Shown: positions 27,695 to 38,717 of the stretch, in pieces | Layout of the letters: every line of letters starts with the position of its first letter | How positions within the stretch are numbered: the stretch's first letter is position 1 | Assembly (NCBI GenBank): GCA_020543525.1 | Contig: JAHYIO010000003.1 | Location: 2,108,001-2,172,000, forward strand | Direction of reading: 5' to 3' | DNA length: 64,000 nt | Origin: Coriolopsis trogii | Lineage: Eukaryota > Basidiomycota > Agaricomycetes > Polyporales > Polyporaceae | The notes under the pieces: model-generated | What the model was told of the DNA's origin: nothing | What the model saw: only the letters and a program-made list of their open reading frames with translations | Database searches by the model: none | Program-made: the position numbers and the translations under genes

Positions 27695-28009
27695 GGCCAC
27701 TCCCTTACGACCAGTTACGATGTAGATACGCGCGCTGGTGTAGGATGTGGGGTAGATGTCTGTGCATATGCATGCTTTGTCTGACATCGTCGCTGTCTGT
27801 CTCTCTGTGCATCTCCTTGTTGTTTCACGTTCGCACTTAGTCGTACTTTCAATGCAGTTCTTCCTTTCTGTAGCAGTAAGCTCGCTGTCGTGATGTCGTG
27901 AATGAGTCGCCTCGCTCCCATTGCATGTACAACTCGAAAGCAAAATAGCATGAAAGCGACTCGGACTAATGCTACACGTATCAGTGCACGCGTGGAAAGA
28001 TACAATGCG
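27695..28009. other. Convergent 3' ends of SSB1 and RFC2
   Basis: Only 315 bp separate the two stop codons, so the 3' untranslated regions must be short or overlap. No hairpin or gene is seen. Confidence 0.5.
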
Positions 28010-29405
28010 CTATGAACCAGATGCCATGGCCTTATGTACCCGTAGTCCAACTTCAAGAATCCATAGCTCCTCGTCCGCGCCGTCGCACAGAGCTTTATCG
28101 GCTTCTGCGAGGACCATTGCACATTGAGCCTTCTGACGAGCGGTCAACGAAGGGTGGAGGACGACGTGGTCGTGCAACTGCGAAAAAGTCAGCATGGACA
28201 TGTAGGTGTACAAATTCCCAAGTATGCGTACTTGTGATATGATTTGGGACGCCGAGTATCCCTCTCGTACTATCTCCCTCACTTTCTGTCGTACGCCATC
28301 AAAGCCCTTCGCTTTGGGCTTGCCAGCGATGGACATGTCGACACCCATGCTGTCTCTGCCAATAGGTTCGATTCCCAATGCCGCGGCAAAGTCCACAATC
28401 ACCGCATCAGGAACGACCCCGGCGATCTCTTGAACGTCTCGTGGGGTGATCGCACTGGGTGGGTTTGTTGACATGGCTAGACGAGAGGCAGATTGCAGGT
28501 AGGTTATCGCTCGGCGGAGATCGCCATGGGACGTCGAGATGAGGGCGTTGATTGTTTCTGGTGTCATAGGCACATTCTCCGCGCTTGCGACCTGCTCGAG
28601 GCGTAGGGAGGTGGATGAGGGGTCTAGAGGCTTGAAGCGGAACTTTGAACAGCGAGATGCGAGGGGTTCGATGATTCTAGCGAATTCATATGCGTTGATA
28701 TCAAAGGAAGAACACGAGCTGGGCGTACCTTGTAACATAATTGCATACGAGGCAGAAACGGGTTATGCGGGCATGGTTTTCCATAATACGACGAAGGGCG
28801 GCTTGTGCATCCTGTGTCATGGAGTCGGCCTCATCTAAGATGATGATCTTATACGGCGGACATGGGTAGGTCTTTCCGTCTGATGCGACGGCTTGAGCAC
28901 GGGGGGTTTGACGGGCAAAGTTCTTGATCTTCTCGCGGACAATGCTGATACCTCTCTCGTCGGAGGCGTTGAGTTCGAGTACACGCGAACGGAAGTTGTC
29001 GGGACTAGAAACAGGGAATATTATGTGCTAGAATGCTTCGCGAAATATGCAAGACTCACCCGAAGAGTTGGCGTGCTAGGGCAAGGATAGTGGACGTTTT
29101 ACCCGTTCCCGGCGGACCATAGAACAGCATGTGTGGGAGCTATCCAGGATATTTTACTTAATTGCAAGCCTCAATGCAAGCGTAGCGCGTACGTTCGAAG
29201 ATGTGAGAGTCTTCCTCAGGACTGCCACTGTATGTTCTTGTGCTGAGACATCGTCGATAGTCTTGGGTCGGCTGTACTTCCACGGTCAGCACGTACACCC
29301 GGTAGGTAACATGAATGCTCACTATTTCTCCACCCATGGCTGATGCTGGGGGTCTACAGTTTGTTTCTGGGCAGGTTTGGACGCGTGTGGCTGAAAGAAG
29401 GACAT
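28010..29405 (-). CDS. RFC2: Replication factor C small subunit (yeast Rfc2 / human RFC4 type)
   Basis: Six exons, in transcript order: 29405-29323, 29271-29193, 29139-29060, 29004-28729, 28676-28232, 28177-28010; 376 residues. The AAA+ core is complete: [13 protein letters not shown], Walker A GPPGTGKT (62-69), LNASDERGI, Walker B LDEAD (138-141), [10 protein letters not shown], and the SRC arginine-finger motif (180-182). The RFC C-terminal collar domain follows. The subunit is part of the clamp loader that places PCNA on primed DNA using ATP, and of the alternative loaders for checkpoint and cohesion. The match to Rfc2 rather than Rfc3, 4 or 5 rests on the N-terminal region and on [15 protein letters not shown]. 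It shares a 165-bp promoter with the CAF-1 large subunit. Confidence 0.94.
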
Positions 29406-29570
29406 GGTTACCGGGCAAGTCACGGTGGTCTGCTCGCGCTACGAACGCGGTGTGACGCGTTCTAGGCGCGAGACGTCACACCCGGCCACCCAAAGAGGGC
29501 GGGTGTGACGGAGCGCGTCGTGCTCCCGACCACATCCTGTTCGTTCCGACCGACTTCTTCCCCGACGTGA
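29406..29570. promoter_or_regulatory. S-phase bidirectional promoter RFC2 / CAF-1
   Basis: This 165-bp interval separates two start codons facing outward. It contains TGTGACGCGT at 29451-29460 (a yeast MCB-type ACGCGT core, bound by MBF at G1/S), GGTGTGACG at 29449-29457 and again at 29502-29510, and the inverted copy CGTCACACC at 29474-29482. GTCACACCCG (29475-29484) and CGGGTGTGAC (29500-29509) form a perfect 10-bp inverted repeat. The same TGTGACGCGT occurs upstream of SPC24. Confidence 0.65.
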
Positions 29571-32500
29571 ATGAAGACCCCGATGAGCGTCATGACAAAC
29601 ACAGACATGAACAAAGGTGCGTTATGTTGGCACTAATCCCTTTCTATGCTCTGAGTCTTCTGTGAGCAGTTGCGCCTGCAGCAGGTCCGGACGCGCCCAG
29701 CGGTGAGAAGAGCCAGCATGGTTACACGTGTAGTGTTGTTACTCATTCGCGGCAGACAAACCAGATAAACCAGATAAACCTCAACTGGTTGAGCTGAAGA
29801 ATGGGAAGCTCGTGTTCAAGCAGAAGGCGCTTTCCTTTGAGAAGATGTCAGAGACCATGCAAGGTGCGTAGCTTTATACGCGACCTCCTGGTGGCGCATG
29901 CCAAAGCCTACGGCACAGAGATCGTGAAGTTCCGTGAGATGCTGGAGCAGAGGATAGCAGCAAAGCAGCCGCCTCTAGCAACGATTCCAGACGAACACAA
30001 ACCTGTGATTGCAAAGTTGGTACATGAGAGGTGCGTGCGAACAATCAGTCGCGTGTCCTACTGCGTCTTATTGAGCGTGGCGTATATCCAGTGACAAGAC
30101 ACTACAAGCACTTTCGAAGCATATACAGCAAGAACTCTCGCCAGCTGTGGACGAAGACGAGGAAGAGGACACTACCCACGCCATTCTCTCACTTGACGCG
30201 GTAGAGGAAGCCATCAAGTCTGTTGCAAGTCGCATAAACTATGGCCTAGATACCCCAGTAGAGGGTGGCAAAGTACCCGCGGCGTGGCTCATATGGCGTT
30301 GGGAGGTCTCAGAGTCGTGTCGAGATTGGTTACCCAGAGCTGCTAAAGAGAAGGTCGACAACCGTTTGCGGGAGAGGCAGCAGGTATGTGCTTTGAATAT
30401 CGCTGTCAAGTTGTGCCTCGGCGAATATGGTATTGTCAGGTCAAGACCGACGTCAAGGCTATCTTCGAGTCGCTGCCCGAAGAAGAACGGGCCGCGATCG
30501 TTGGGTTCAAGAATGCCGTCAAAGCCCCGCCGAAGGTCAAGGGGACTACGAAGGGCGTTCCGGGGTCAGGCATCATAGACCTGACAGATACTGGGTCGAA
30601 CGATACGCTTCTGCCACTACCTCAGTCATCCACCCCTTCAGAGAATGAGGTACCAAGCCCGTTCAACATTGTCATCGACGTGAGTTATAGAGCTTTAACC
30701 CTCTGTAATACTCTGTACTCAAGTTCTCTAGGGAACCCCTGACAAGAAGTCTGTTGGAAGGCCGAAGAAACCGGTCGACCCAGAGAAAGCCGCGAAGGTA
30801 TCTAATCTTTGTGGTGTGCTCTCTCCGTGCTTCGTCGCTGAACTGCTTGGTGTAGGAGAGGGAACGTCAAGAGAAAAAGGCAGCCAAAGCAGAGCAGGAG
30901 AAGAAAAAACAAGAGGCACAAGCGAAGTCGCGTTCTATCATGGCGAACTTCTTTGGAAAGGCCAAACCATCTGCTAGCGGTCCCCCTCTGAAGTCCAAAG
31001 TAGCTAAGGATATCGAGAATGGGTCGCCCGGCCCCACGACGGCACAAACCGATTTCCAGCGCACCTTCAGACCATTCGCGCTGAAGAAAGATGCCGAGTT
31101 GGCGCCTCAGAACTGGTTTCGTGAACGCAGAAGACGCGATAGACAGCGTCAGAATCAGGCGTCTCGGATACGGACAGAGGGGGATATCATCGTCATAGAG
31201 GACGACGATGAGGCAGAAGTGAGATTGGACGAACCAGAATCCCAGGATGTTGAGATGGCGAATGCGGAGGATGTGCCTGAGAGTAATACCCAAGGTGAGC
31301 TGCCAACTCTGTACGGCAGGATGCATTCTCAGATTGAGGCTGCTATCACAGAGTGGCTTCGGGACGTCCTTGCTCGTCTTCCCCCAGGCCTCAATCCGCC
31401 ACGTCGGCCGCGACAACCAACGGGGTATAAGACGTACAATCCGCTTTCTGTCCGCGGGCTAATGTCGCAAATTACCGAAGCGGAGGTCGCCGGAGACGAT
31501 ACTGAAGTCCGACGTCTTCTCGCCCTGCTGCGTGACCGCAGAGTGATCCCCGTCAAGGCCCTCGTTTTCCATGAAGACGCGCGACCAGGCTATTTCGGCA
31601 CATTTACACGGAACTCGCGGGAGATCGGTCCTCGAGCCCCTTTCGCACGGGACGCCGTGCAGGTAGACTATGGCTACGATTCTGGAGAAGAGTGGGCTGA
31701 AGAAGACGCAGGGGACGCGGATGACGTTGTCGAAGATGCGGAGGAAGAGGGGGACGGCGACGAGGAAGAAGACTCGGATATGGACGACTGGCTGGTCGAC
31801 GACGACGAAGTCGAAGATCCTGGTACACCCATTGAGGGGAGGATTGGCTCACCTGGCTTCCCGGACTTTGACCTTGCTCCGCCTGGGAGCAGCAGTGGGA
31901 AACGCAAAGCAAAGGAAGAGAAGGAGAGGACCGGTGCTGGTAAGAAGCGACGTGTCGTCGTGCCTCTAGTCCCGTTCACGAAGGGCCCGGAGTGGGAGAC
32001 GACGATCGGTCGGTGTTCGTACGAGCCGTTCAAGGCATACCGGATACAGCTGTTCAATGGTGCGTACGCACTCAGGAGCGGAAATGATTCGCTGCTGACT
32101 CAGTTCTCCGACAGATACCCCGTTCCCCATCGATCCGTTCGAGTTCGTCTCTCAGCCTATCGACCAGCAGGTCCCTGGCGCCGGCTCTGGACATCATAAC
32201 CATACCCAGACGCCAGACGGCTTCCTGGTTCCCGCACTCCCGCCGCACGTTGCGAAGTCGTCAACAAACCCCAATCAGACTGCTTCTAGCTCAAATGCCA
32301 CCCCAAATCCAGGGGTGAAACGCGCCGCACCAACCCCGAAGTCCGCTTTCCCTGATGCCCATCTTCCCTATCTGCTCTCACGTATTGATGAGCTCGGCAC
32401 GAGTAGCTTGCAATGCGTAGTCGAGACGGTACATCGGGAGCTGCAAGCGCACAAGGTGAAGAAGAACGCGATTGAGGCGAAGGTTCGGGAAGTCGGCGAG

Positions 32501-32619
32501 AAGTGCAAAGAGAAGAAGGTGTGGGTCGTCAAGGCAGACATCAGAGTGAGTGCTTCATAAGGCATCAATGAGCAGAGCGAGTATTGAGTCTCAATGAGCA
32601 GGCCCAGCATGCGTCTTGA
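29571..32619 (+). CDS. Chromatin assembly factor 1 large subunit (p150/Cac1)
   Basis: Ten exons: 29571-29616, 29670-29702, 29756-29863, 29919-30030, 30092-30383, 30440-30679, 30732-30797, 30856-32059, 32115-32545, 32602-32619; 849 residues. The start is the first ATG after an in-frame TGA. Exon 8 encodes a long Lys/Glu/Arg-rich helix (the KER region), then SIMANFFGKAKP, which resembles a PCNA-interacting motif (family comparison). The family core is VKALVFHEDARPGYFGTFTR, VDYGYDSGEEWAEED, then a long acidic run that binds histones and ends DMDDWLVDDDE. The C-terminal part holds FDLAPP and a winged-helix-like end (HLPYLLSRIDELGTSSLQ). CAF-1 deposits H3-H4 on newly replicated DNA. The second intron was placed at the GTGAG donor (29703) rather than a later GTTAC, which would leave a 35-nt intron. 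The last exon codes for only five residues. Confidence 0.88.
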
Positions 32620-32779
32620 GTCCATTTCTGTGATTCTGCGCTCGTACGAGCTCGCCAATTACAATGTATCGTATATCAATTATTGCTCTTGCCTGTTATA
32701 CACCCTGAGTCCCGATTTCGATGAGTTGCGTGCATACAGTGTCATGAATATTGAGCAAGACGGGCGGGTGTGTCGGAGC

Positions 32780-33676
32780 TCACGAAATCGCGAGCTTCCA
32801 CAGCAGGCTCGTGTACTCTGCATCGGACATATTCCTGTCAAAGGTGACCCGGTGTACGTCTCCGGATTCCGCGCCTGAAAGTGGGAGGTACGAGTTGGTG
32901 AACAACGGCTTTCTGACGAGAAAAACGAGACTCTCACGGATGAGCATCTTTGTCAAGCGACCGTCCTTGTCCACGAGAGGATCGAACCCAAGTCCCTTAT
33001 ACATGGCGAGGCGCAATCTAACGACACAGAGTAGTAGAGGAGGACATTCATTACGCAGATTGGGACACTTACGCAGTGGCATCGAGATCGTGTTCGGCAG
33101 CTGGGTCCGACATTTCGAGTGCGCGGGTCTCTTCCTTGAGCCGTGCAAGCTCCGCCTCCTTGCCGGCCAGGGCGCCCTCGGCGTCATTGATTGCTTTCGC
33201 CAATGATAAGCGTGTGGCGTCGAGGTCGTTCATGTGGGCGACATGTTCTTCCGCGGAAGGGATCGTCGATGGGCGTGTGGCTGATATGCGTGCGGCTTCA
33301 AGTACTTTTGCAAGTTCTACGGTACCAAGTAGAATGGGTAAACGGAGTGTTATGTCGTGGAGACATCGATGCATAGGGGATGGGAAGTATTCATTTCCAC
33401 AGGAATCTAATGAGACGAGTACTCGAAGGGGACGAAGGCCGATACTCACGTTTCAGCTTCACGTGTGCCTCGTGCAGTTCCTTCTGTCTGGTCTCATGAG
33501 TTATAGCCATGCGCTCTTCCGCCGCAGCGATGGTGAGATAGTCATCCTCGGGGTCGATAATGGGGACCATCTCTCGGATGGCTTTGCTGAAATGAGGGTG
33601 GAAAGTGTCAGCAGACTCCAGCCCTTTATAAGTTCAGTTGTCAGCCATACACGGCATCTTTTATGTTGATGGACAT
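32780..33676 (-). CDS. SPC24: SPC24, Ndc80 kinetochore complex subunit
   Basis: Five exons, in transcript order: 33676-33651, 33586-33450, 33316-33073, 33017-32932, 32874-32780; 195 residues. The N-terminal two thirds form a long coiled coil (ERMAITHETRQKELHEAHVKL, then LAKAINDAEGALAGKEAELARL). The C-terminal globular domain starts at RLAMYKGLGFDPLVDKDGR and ends SLLWKLAIS. Spc24 pairs with Spc25 to anchor the Ndc80 complex to the inner kinetochore. The last intron is optional by frame (reading through adds about 19 residues), but its acceptor is strong and splicing gives a more family-like domain. Intron 2 is 133 nt, long for this window. Its 3' end converges with the CAF-1 gene. An MCB-type TGTGACGCGT lies 83 bp upstream. 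Confidence 0.87.
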
Positions 33677-33758
33677 ATTATGTGCGCAAGACTATCGGAA
33701 AGGATTGATGAGAGTCGGACGCAAGATCACAACCCTCACTTAACGCTCAAGAAACCAA

Positions 33759-33768
33759 TGTGACGCGT
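33759..33768 (+). promoter_or_regulatory. MCB-type motif upstream of SPC24
   Basis: TGTGACGCGT is the same ten bases found in the RFC2/CAF-1 promoter. Further CG-containing TCACGTCAC sequence follows about 30 bp on. The position 83 bp before the SPC24 start fits a promoter element for cell-cycle-timed expression. Confidence 0.5.
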
Positions 33769-34619
33769 CCAGACGCGATCACATGACATGCGTCACGTCA
33801 CCGATTCAAGGCAATCGTCGAGCACGAAGCGATGCATAGCATCCTACTGAAGCCCTCGACACCTCACATATACGGAGTCCTTAACGTCTGATGTGCGATA
33901 AACATCACAATTAGAGAGGGGTCAAAACTAGTACGCCCGTCGAGTCATGACTCGTTCCGCGGACACCGCACAAATACTCGGGAGCATTTGCCATCAGTTG
34001 GAACTAATTGGAGTGGTCATATGTGGACGTTGAAACAAATCACTGTGTATGGCCGTACTGATGTCTTGCGCCTGCGATCGTCTTTTGAGGGCATCAATCT
34101 TGACCTCATGCAAACCTCATGTCAGTAATCCATACACGAAAATGGTTGATCAGTAAAGCAACCTAATTTCCAGGAAAAATGATAATCCGTTGAGGTTAGC
34201 AGGACGTTCATCCGCGAGCCTGCACGGCGAAGACCACAAGGATCAATAGGCTCTAACAGCCTCAAACAAATGACGATTGTGATCAGACGTGAATGCAGCG
34301 CTCGCCCCTGGTGGCAGTATCGAATGGCTGGAGAGCTCGCTAAGATCGAACTGGGCGCGCAAGTGTAAAGGACGGATTAGTAGGAAAGGCGCTTGTTGGG
34401 AAGGACTATTGCGGCATACTTGACTAGAATATCGGAGATTGAACTTGGCTATTACGGAGTAAGGTGCCGAGGGTGGCAGATAAGACAAGATCTAATCCCA
34501 TAGATCTCACCCTCTGCCCACTTGACCGCCACAGCCTTTGGGTTCCGGTTCTGTCAGCAGTTCGACATCGACCACCACGACGACCACTCTTATACGCGTC
34601 AATCGATAGCTTTGCCACC
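33769..34619. other. Divergent intergenic region SPC24 / CRM1
   Basis: About 0.9 kb, richer in A and T than its neighbours, without a supported gene. A reverse-strand frame at 34243-34488 has no motif. The right end is the CRM1 promoter and leader; an ACGCGT at 34594-34599 lies too close to the ATG (20 bp) to be a convincing activator site. Confidence 0.5.
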
Positions 34620-37600
34620 ATGGAGGTACGTTGCTCATATCATATACACACTCGACCGCCTGTATTCATCGCGTTTCAGGGCATACTCGACTTCTCCAAG
34701 GACTTCGATGTTTCGCTCATGGACAGAGTGGTCATGGCTTTCTACATGGGGACAGGGGCAGAGGTGCGTGGCTGCATCCAATCTTATCTCCTCTGAGCTG
34801 ATGTTTTGATTCCTTTGCAGCAACAATTGGCCCAACAGGTTCTGACGCAATTCCAAGAGAGCCCGGATGCCTGGACGAGAGTTCCTGATATCCTCGAGCG
34901 TTCCTCTTTCCCGCAAACGAAGGTGTGTGCTCCTTAATCACCTTTGGCTCATGTCTCATGTCTTCCAGTACATTGGCCTACAAATATTGGAGAAGTTGAT
35001 CACAACGAGATGGAGGTCCCTTCCCGAAGGTCAACGGCAAGGTACGAGTCAACATAGTGGCTCAGGCTCCCTCAGTCCATAATCATCCTGCTCTTCAGGA
35101 ATCCGAAATTTTGTTGTCGGTATCACTGTCAAGGTTGCATCGGATGAGGCGACAATGCGGAGAGAAAAGACGTACTTGAACAAGTTGAACCTTGCTTTGG
35201 TCCAGGTACGCACCATTAGTCCGTTCTCACTTTCCCTTCCAGGGCCAACGTAGCGCATCCTATCTCCCAGATTTTGAAGCAAGAGTGGCCCCACAAGTGG
35301 CCAACGTTCATCCCTGAGCTCGTCGAATCCTCCAAGACCAACCTCTCCCTCTGCGAGAACAACATGGTCATCCTAAAGCTTCTGTCCGAAGAGATCTTCG
35401 ACTACTCTGCAGAGCAGATGACACAAGCTAAGGTCAAAAATCTGAAGAACCAGATGTGCGGCGAGTTCTCGGAAATCTTCAAGCTCTGCTCGGAAATTCT
35501 CGAGGAGGCGCAGAAGACGTCCTTGATTAGGGCGACGCTGGAGACGCTCTTGAGATTCCTCAATTGGATCCCTCTGGGTTACATTTTCGAGACTACCATC
35601 ATCGACCTGCTATTGAACCGAGTGAGTAACCACAGACTGATATTGTTTACGTCCTCATTCATCATGGTCGTCCACCTAGTTCCTGGAGGCACCCGATTTT
35701 CGGAACGTTACGCTCAAGTGTCTGGCAGAGATCGCTGCTCTGAATGTTGGCCCTGAGTACGATCCCAAGTTCGTCATTCTTTTCGCCATGGTCATGACTT
35801 CGGTGAATCGTATGATCCCCCCGAGCACAAACATCGCTCAGGCATATGCGAACGCAGGCGACGCTGGTCAGGAACTCGTCCTGAACCTGGCGCTCTTCCT
35901 CTCCAACTTCCTCTCCAACCATCTCCGAGCCGTCGAGACGGAAGCGAATCGAGACGTCCTTCTGAACGCACATTTGTACATGGTCAAAATCTCACAGGTG
36001 GACGAGCGCGAAATATTCAAGATCTGCTTGGAGTACTGGCTGAAGCTAGTGGCCGAGCTATACGAGGAGATCCAGAGTCTGCCCATAGGCGACAGTGGGC
36101 TGCTTATGGGACTGAGTCTCGGTCCTGGTGGGGGCGGCGTGCTGAACGGTATCTCGTTGCGGAAGAACATCTACAGTGACGTCCTGTCCAACCTTCGGCT
36201 GGTGGTGATCGAGAAGATGGTCAAACCCGAGGAGGTAAGTGTCGGATACCCATGTGTAAGTCTTCTCACTCACATGATTCTCTCAGGTTTTGATTGTCGA
36301 GAATGAGGAGGGAGAGATTGTTCGCGAGTTCATGAAGGAGAGCGACACCATCGTGTTGTATAAGTCTATGCGCGAACTCCTTGTTTACTTGACACATTTG
36401 GACGTCGCCGACACAGAGAACATCCTCACGGAAAAGCTACAAAAGCAGGTGGACGGTTCAGAATGGTCTTGGCAAAATCTCAACACATTGTGCTGGGCCA
36501 TTGGTTCAATCTCGGGAGCGATGAGTACGTGAAATCATCTCCTTTTGGTCGCATCAACTAATATCGTTCAGACGAGGAAACGGAAAAGCGCTTCTTGGTC
36601 ACCGTCATCAAGGACTTGCTCGGTTTGTGCGAAATCAAGCGCGGGAAGGATAACAAGGCGGTCGTTGCGTCAGACATCATGTACATCGTCGGCCAGTACC
36701 CTCGATTCCTCAAGGCGCACTGGAAGTTCTTGAAGACTGTCGTTAACAAGCTTTTCGAGTTCATGCATGAAACGCACGAAGGTAAGCTTCCGTACGCAAC
36801 CTGTACAGTATGTCACTCATATTGGATTTGTAGGTGTGCAAGACATGGCTTGTGATACGTTCATCAAGATCGCCCAGAAATGCCGACGCCACTTTGTTAT
36901 GCAACAATCTGGAGAATCAGAACCATTTGTTGACGAGATCCTCCGGCTTCTACATAGGATCACCGTCGACCTCTCACCCCAACAGGTATGATATTTGACA
37001 ACACGGATTGTTCCCTATTTCTCACATCCTCTGCTCGTCAGGTTCATACGTTCTACGAAGCCGTTGGATACATGATCTCCGCTCAGCCCAATAAGCCGCA
37101 GCAGGAGAAGTTGATCGCGAAACTCATGGAGTTGCCAAACAACGCGGTACGTCTCACTAATTCCTGTTTCACAGTGCAACGACTTACATTATGTACAGTG
37201 GGATTCTTTGATGGCACAAGCAGCACAGAACATGGACGTGCTGAGTAGTCCTGACAATATCAAGATTTTGTCCAACGTCTTGAAGACGAATGTCTCTGCA
37301 TGCACGTCTATCGGAACGTTCTACCTACCTCAAATAGGTAGGATATTCTTAGACATGCTCGGCTTGTACAAGGCTGTCAGTGGCATCATCAGTGAGACCG
37401 TCGCTCGGGAAGGTACGTTCTCTGTTACCACTATTCTCCTATTTCTTACTTTGGTGCAGGTCTCATTGCGACCAAGACGCCGAAAGTTAGACAGCTACGT
37501 ACTATCAAAAAGGAGATTCTCAAGTTGATGGAGACGTTCATCAAAAAATCCGAGGATCTTGAGACGGTGAACAGTAACTTCATGCCCCCACTACTGGACG

Positions 37601-38717
37601 CCATCCTGGGCGACTACAATCGGAATGTACCAGCGGCACGCGATGCCGAAGTGCTGAACGTCATGGCCACAATCATCGGCCGCCTTGGGGTACGAGCTTC
37701 CCTGCCTACGCTGTGTTTATCGCCGACGTACTCACATTGATCGGCAGCCTCTGCTCACGCCTCAAGTGCTCGCGATTCTGGATGCGGTCTTCGAACCCAC
37801 GTTGAACATGATCAATCAGGACTTCGCCGAGTTCCCAGAACACCGTGTCGGCTTCTTCAAGCTGCTTCGTGCGATCAACTTGAACTGCTTCCCTGGTGCG
37901 TACTTCCGTCCACATTCGGATCACATCTCCAGCTCATGATCTCGCCAGCGTTGTTGACCATTCCTTCGGCGCAATTCAAGCTATTCATGGATAGTATCAT
38001 CTGGGCAATCAAGCACACCATGCGCGACATCGCAGAGACAGGCTTGAACTGTAGGTTGAACGCCCTTGCGTCACAGTGAAGTAACATAGCTCAACTGACG
38101 GCGGCGCCAACTTGCAGTGTGCCTGGAGGTCGTCAACAACTTCGCAAGCGCGGATCCGTCTGTCGCCAACGCGTTCTTCCAGCAATATTTCCTCAGCATT
38201 ATGCAAGATATCTTCTACGTCCTCACGGACACCGACCATAAGAGCGGGTTCAAGCTGCAATCTCTGCTTCTGGCTCGTATGTTCCAGCTTGTCGAGACGG
38301 GTCATATCACTGTTCCCCTCTTTGATCCCGCGGCGGTCCCCGACCCGAACATCAGCAACGCATTGTTCCTGCGAGAGTACACTGCGAACTTGTTGAAGAC
38401 GGCGTTCCCGCACGTACAGAAGTGAGTGGCGTCTTCTGACCTCCGATAGTTCGCATCTGACAACATATTACAGTTCGCAAATCCAGACGTTCGTTGTATG
38501 TCTGGGCGAGTATCACAGTGATATCAACAGGTTCAAGCTGGCGCTCCGCGACTTCCTCGTACAGCTCAAGGAGTTCTCAGGGGACAACGCCGATCTATTC
38601 CTGGAGGAGAAGGAGGCGGAAGCACAGCGCAAGGCACAAGAAGAGCGCGAGGCGGCTATGCGCATTCCGGGCATGTTGAAGCCATCGCAGCTCGAGGACA
38701 GGGACGAAGATATCTGA
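34620..38717 (+). CDS. CRM1: Exportin-1 (CRM1), nuclear export receptor
   Basis: Seventeen exons: 34620-34625, 34680-34763, 34821-34922, 34969-35041, 35099-35205, 35271-35621, 35680-36234, 36287-36524, 36572-36781, 36834-36985, 37042-37146, 37199-37412, 37460-37689, 37748-37895, 37949-38050, 38118-38421, 38474-38717; 1074 residues, the usual length. The first exon is only ATGGAG. The protein is an all-helical HEAT-repeat ring that carries leucine-rich export cargo out of the nucleus with Ran-GTP. Landmarks are the importin-beta N-terminal domain ([14 protein letters not shown]), the NES groove around [38 protein letters not shown], and [11 protein letters not shown]. Cys525 occupies the leptomycin-B target position (Cys528 in human, Thr539 in S. 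cerevisiae). Every junction keeps frame, so the gene looks intact. Confidence 0.97.

Noticed and set aside
26999..27943. 314-codon reverse-strand frame antisense to the SSB Hsp70 gene
   Set aside because: A known artefact of strongly codon-biased Hsp70 genes; the sense strand carries the complete conserved protein.
28366..28376. GGTTCGATTCC, a tRNA B-box-like word
   Set aside because: It lies inside RFC2 coding sequence and no A box or cloverleaf can be folded around it.
29721..29755. Alternative 35-nt intron in the CAF-1 gene
   Set aside because: An upstream GTGAG donor at 29703 gives the same phase with a normal 53-nt intron.
34594..34599. ACGCGT just before CRM1
   Set aside because: Only 20 bp from the ATG and without the longer TGTG context; a six-base match is expected many times in 64 kb.
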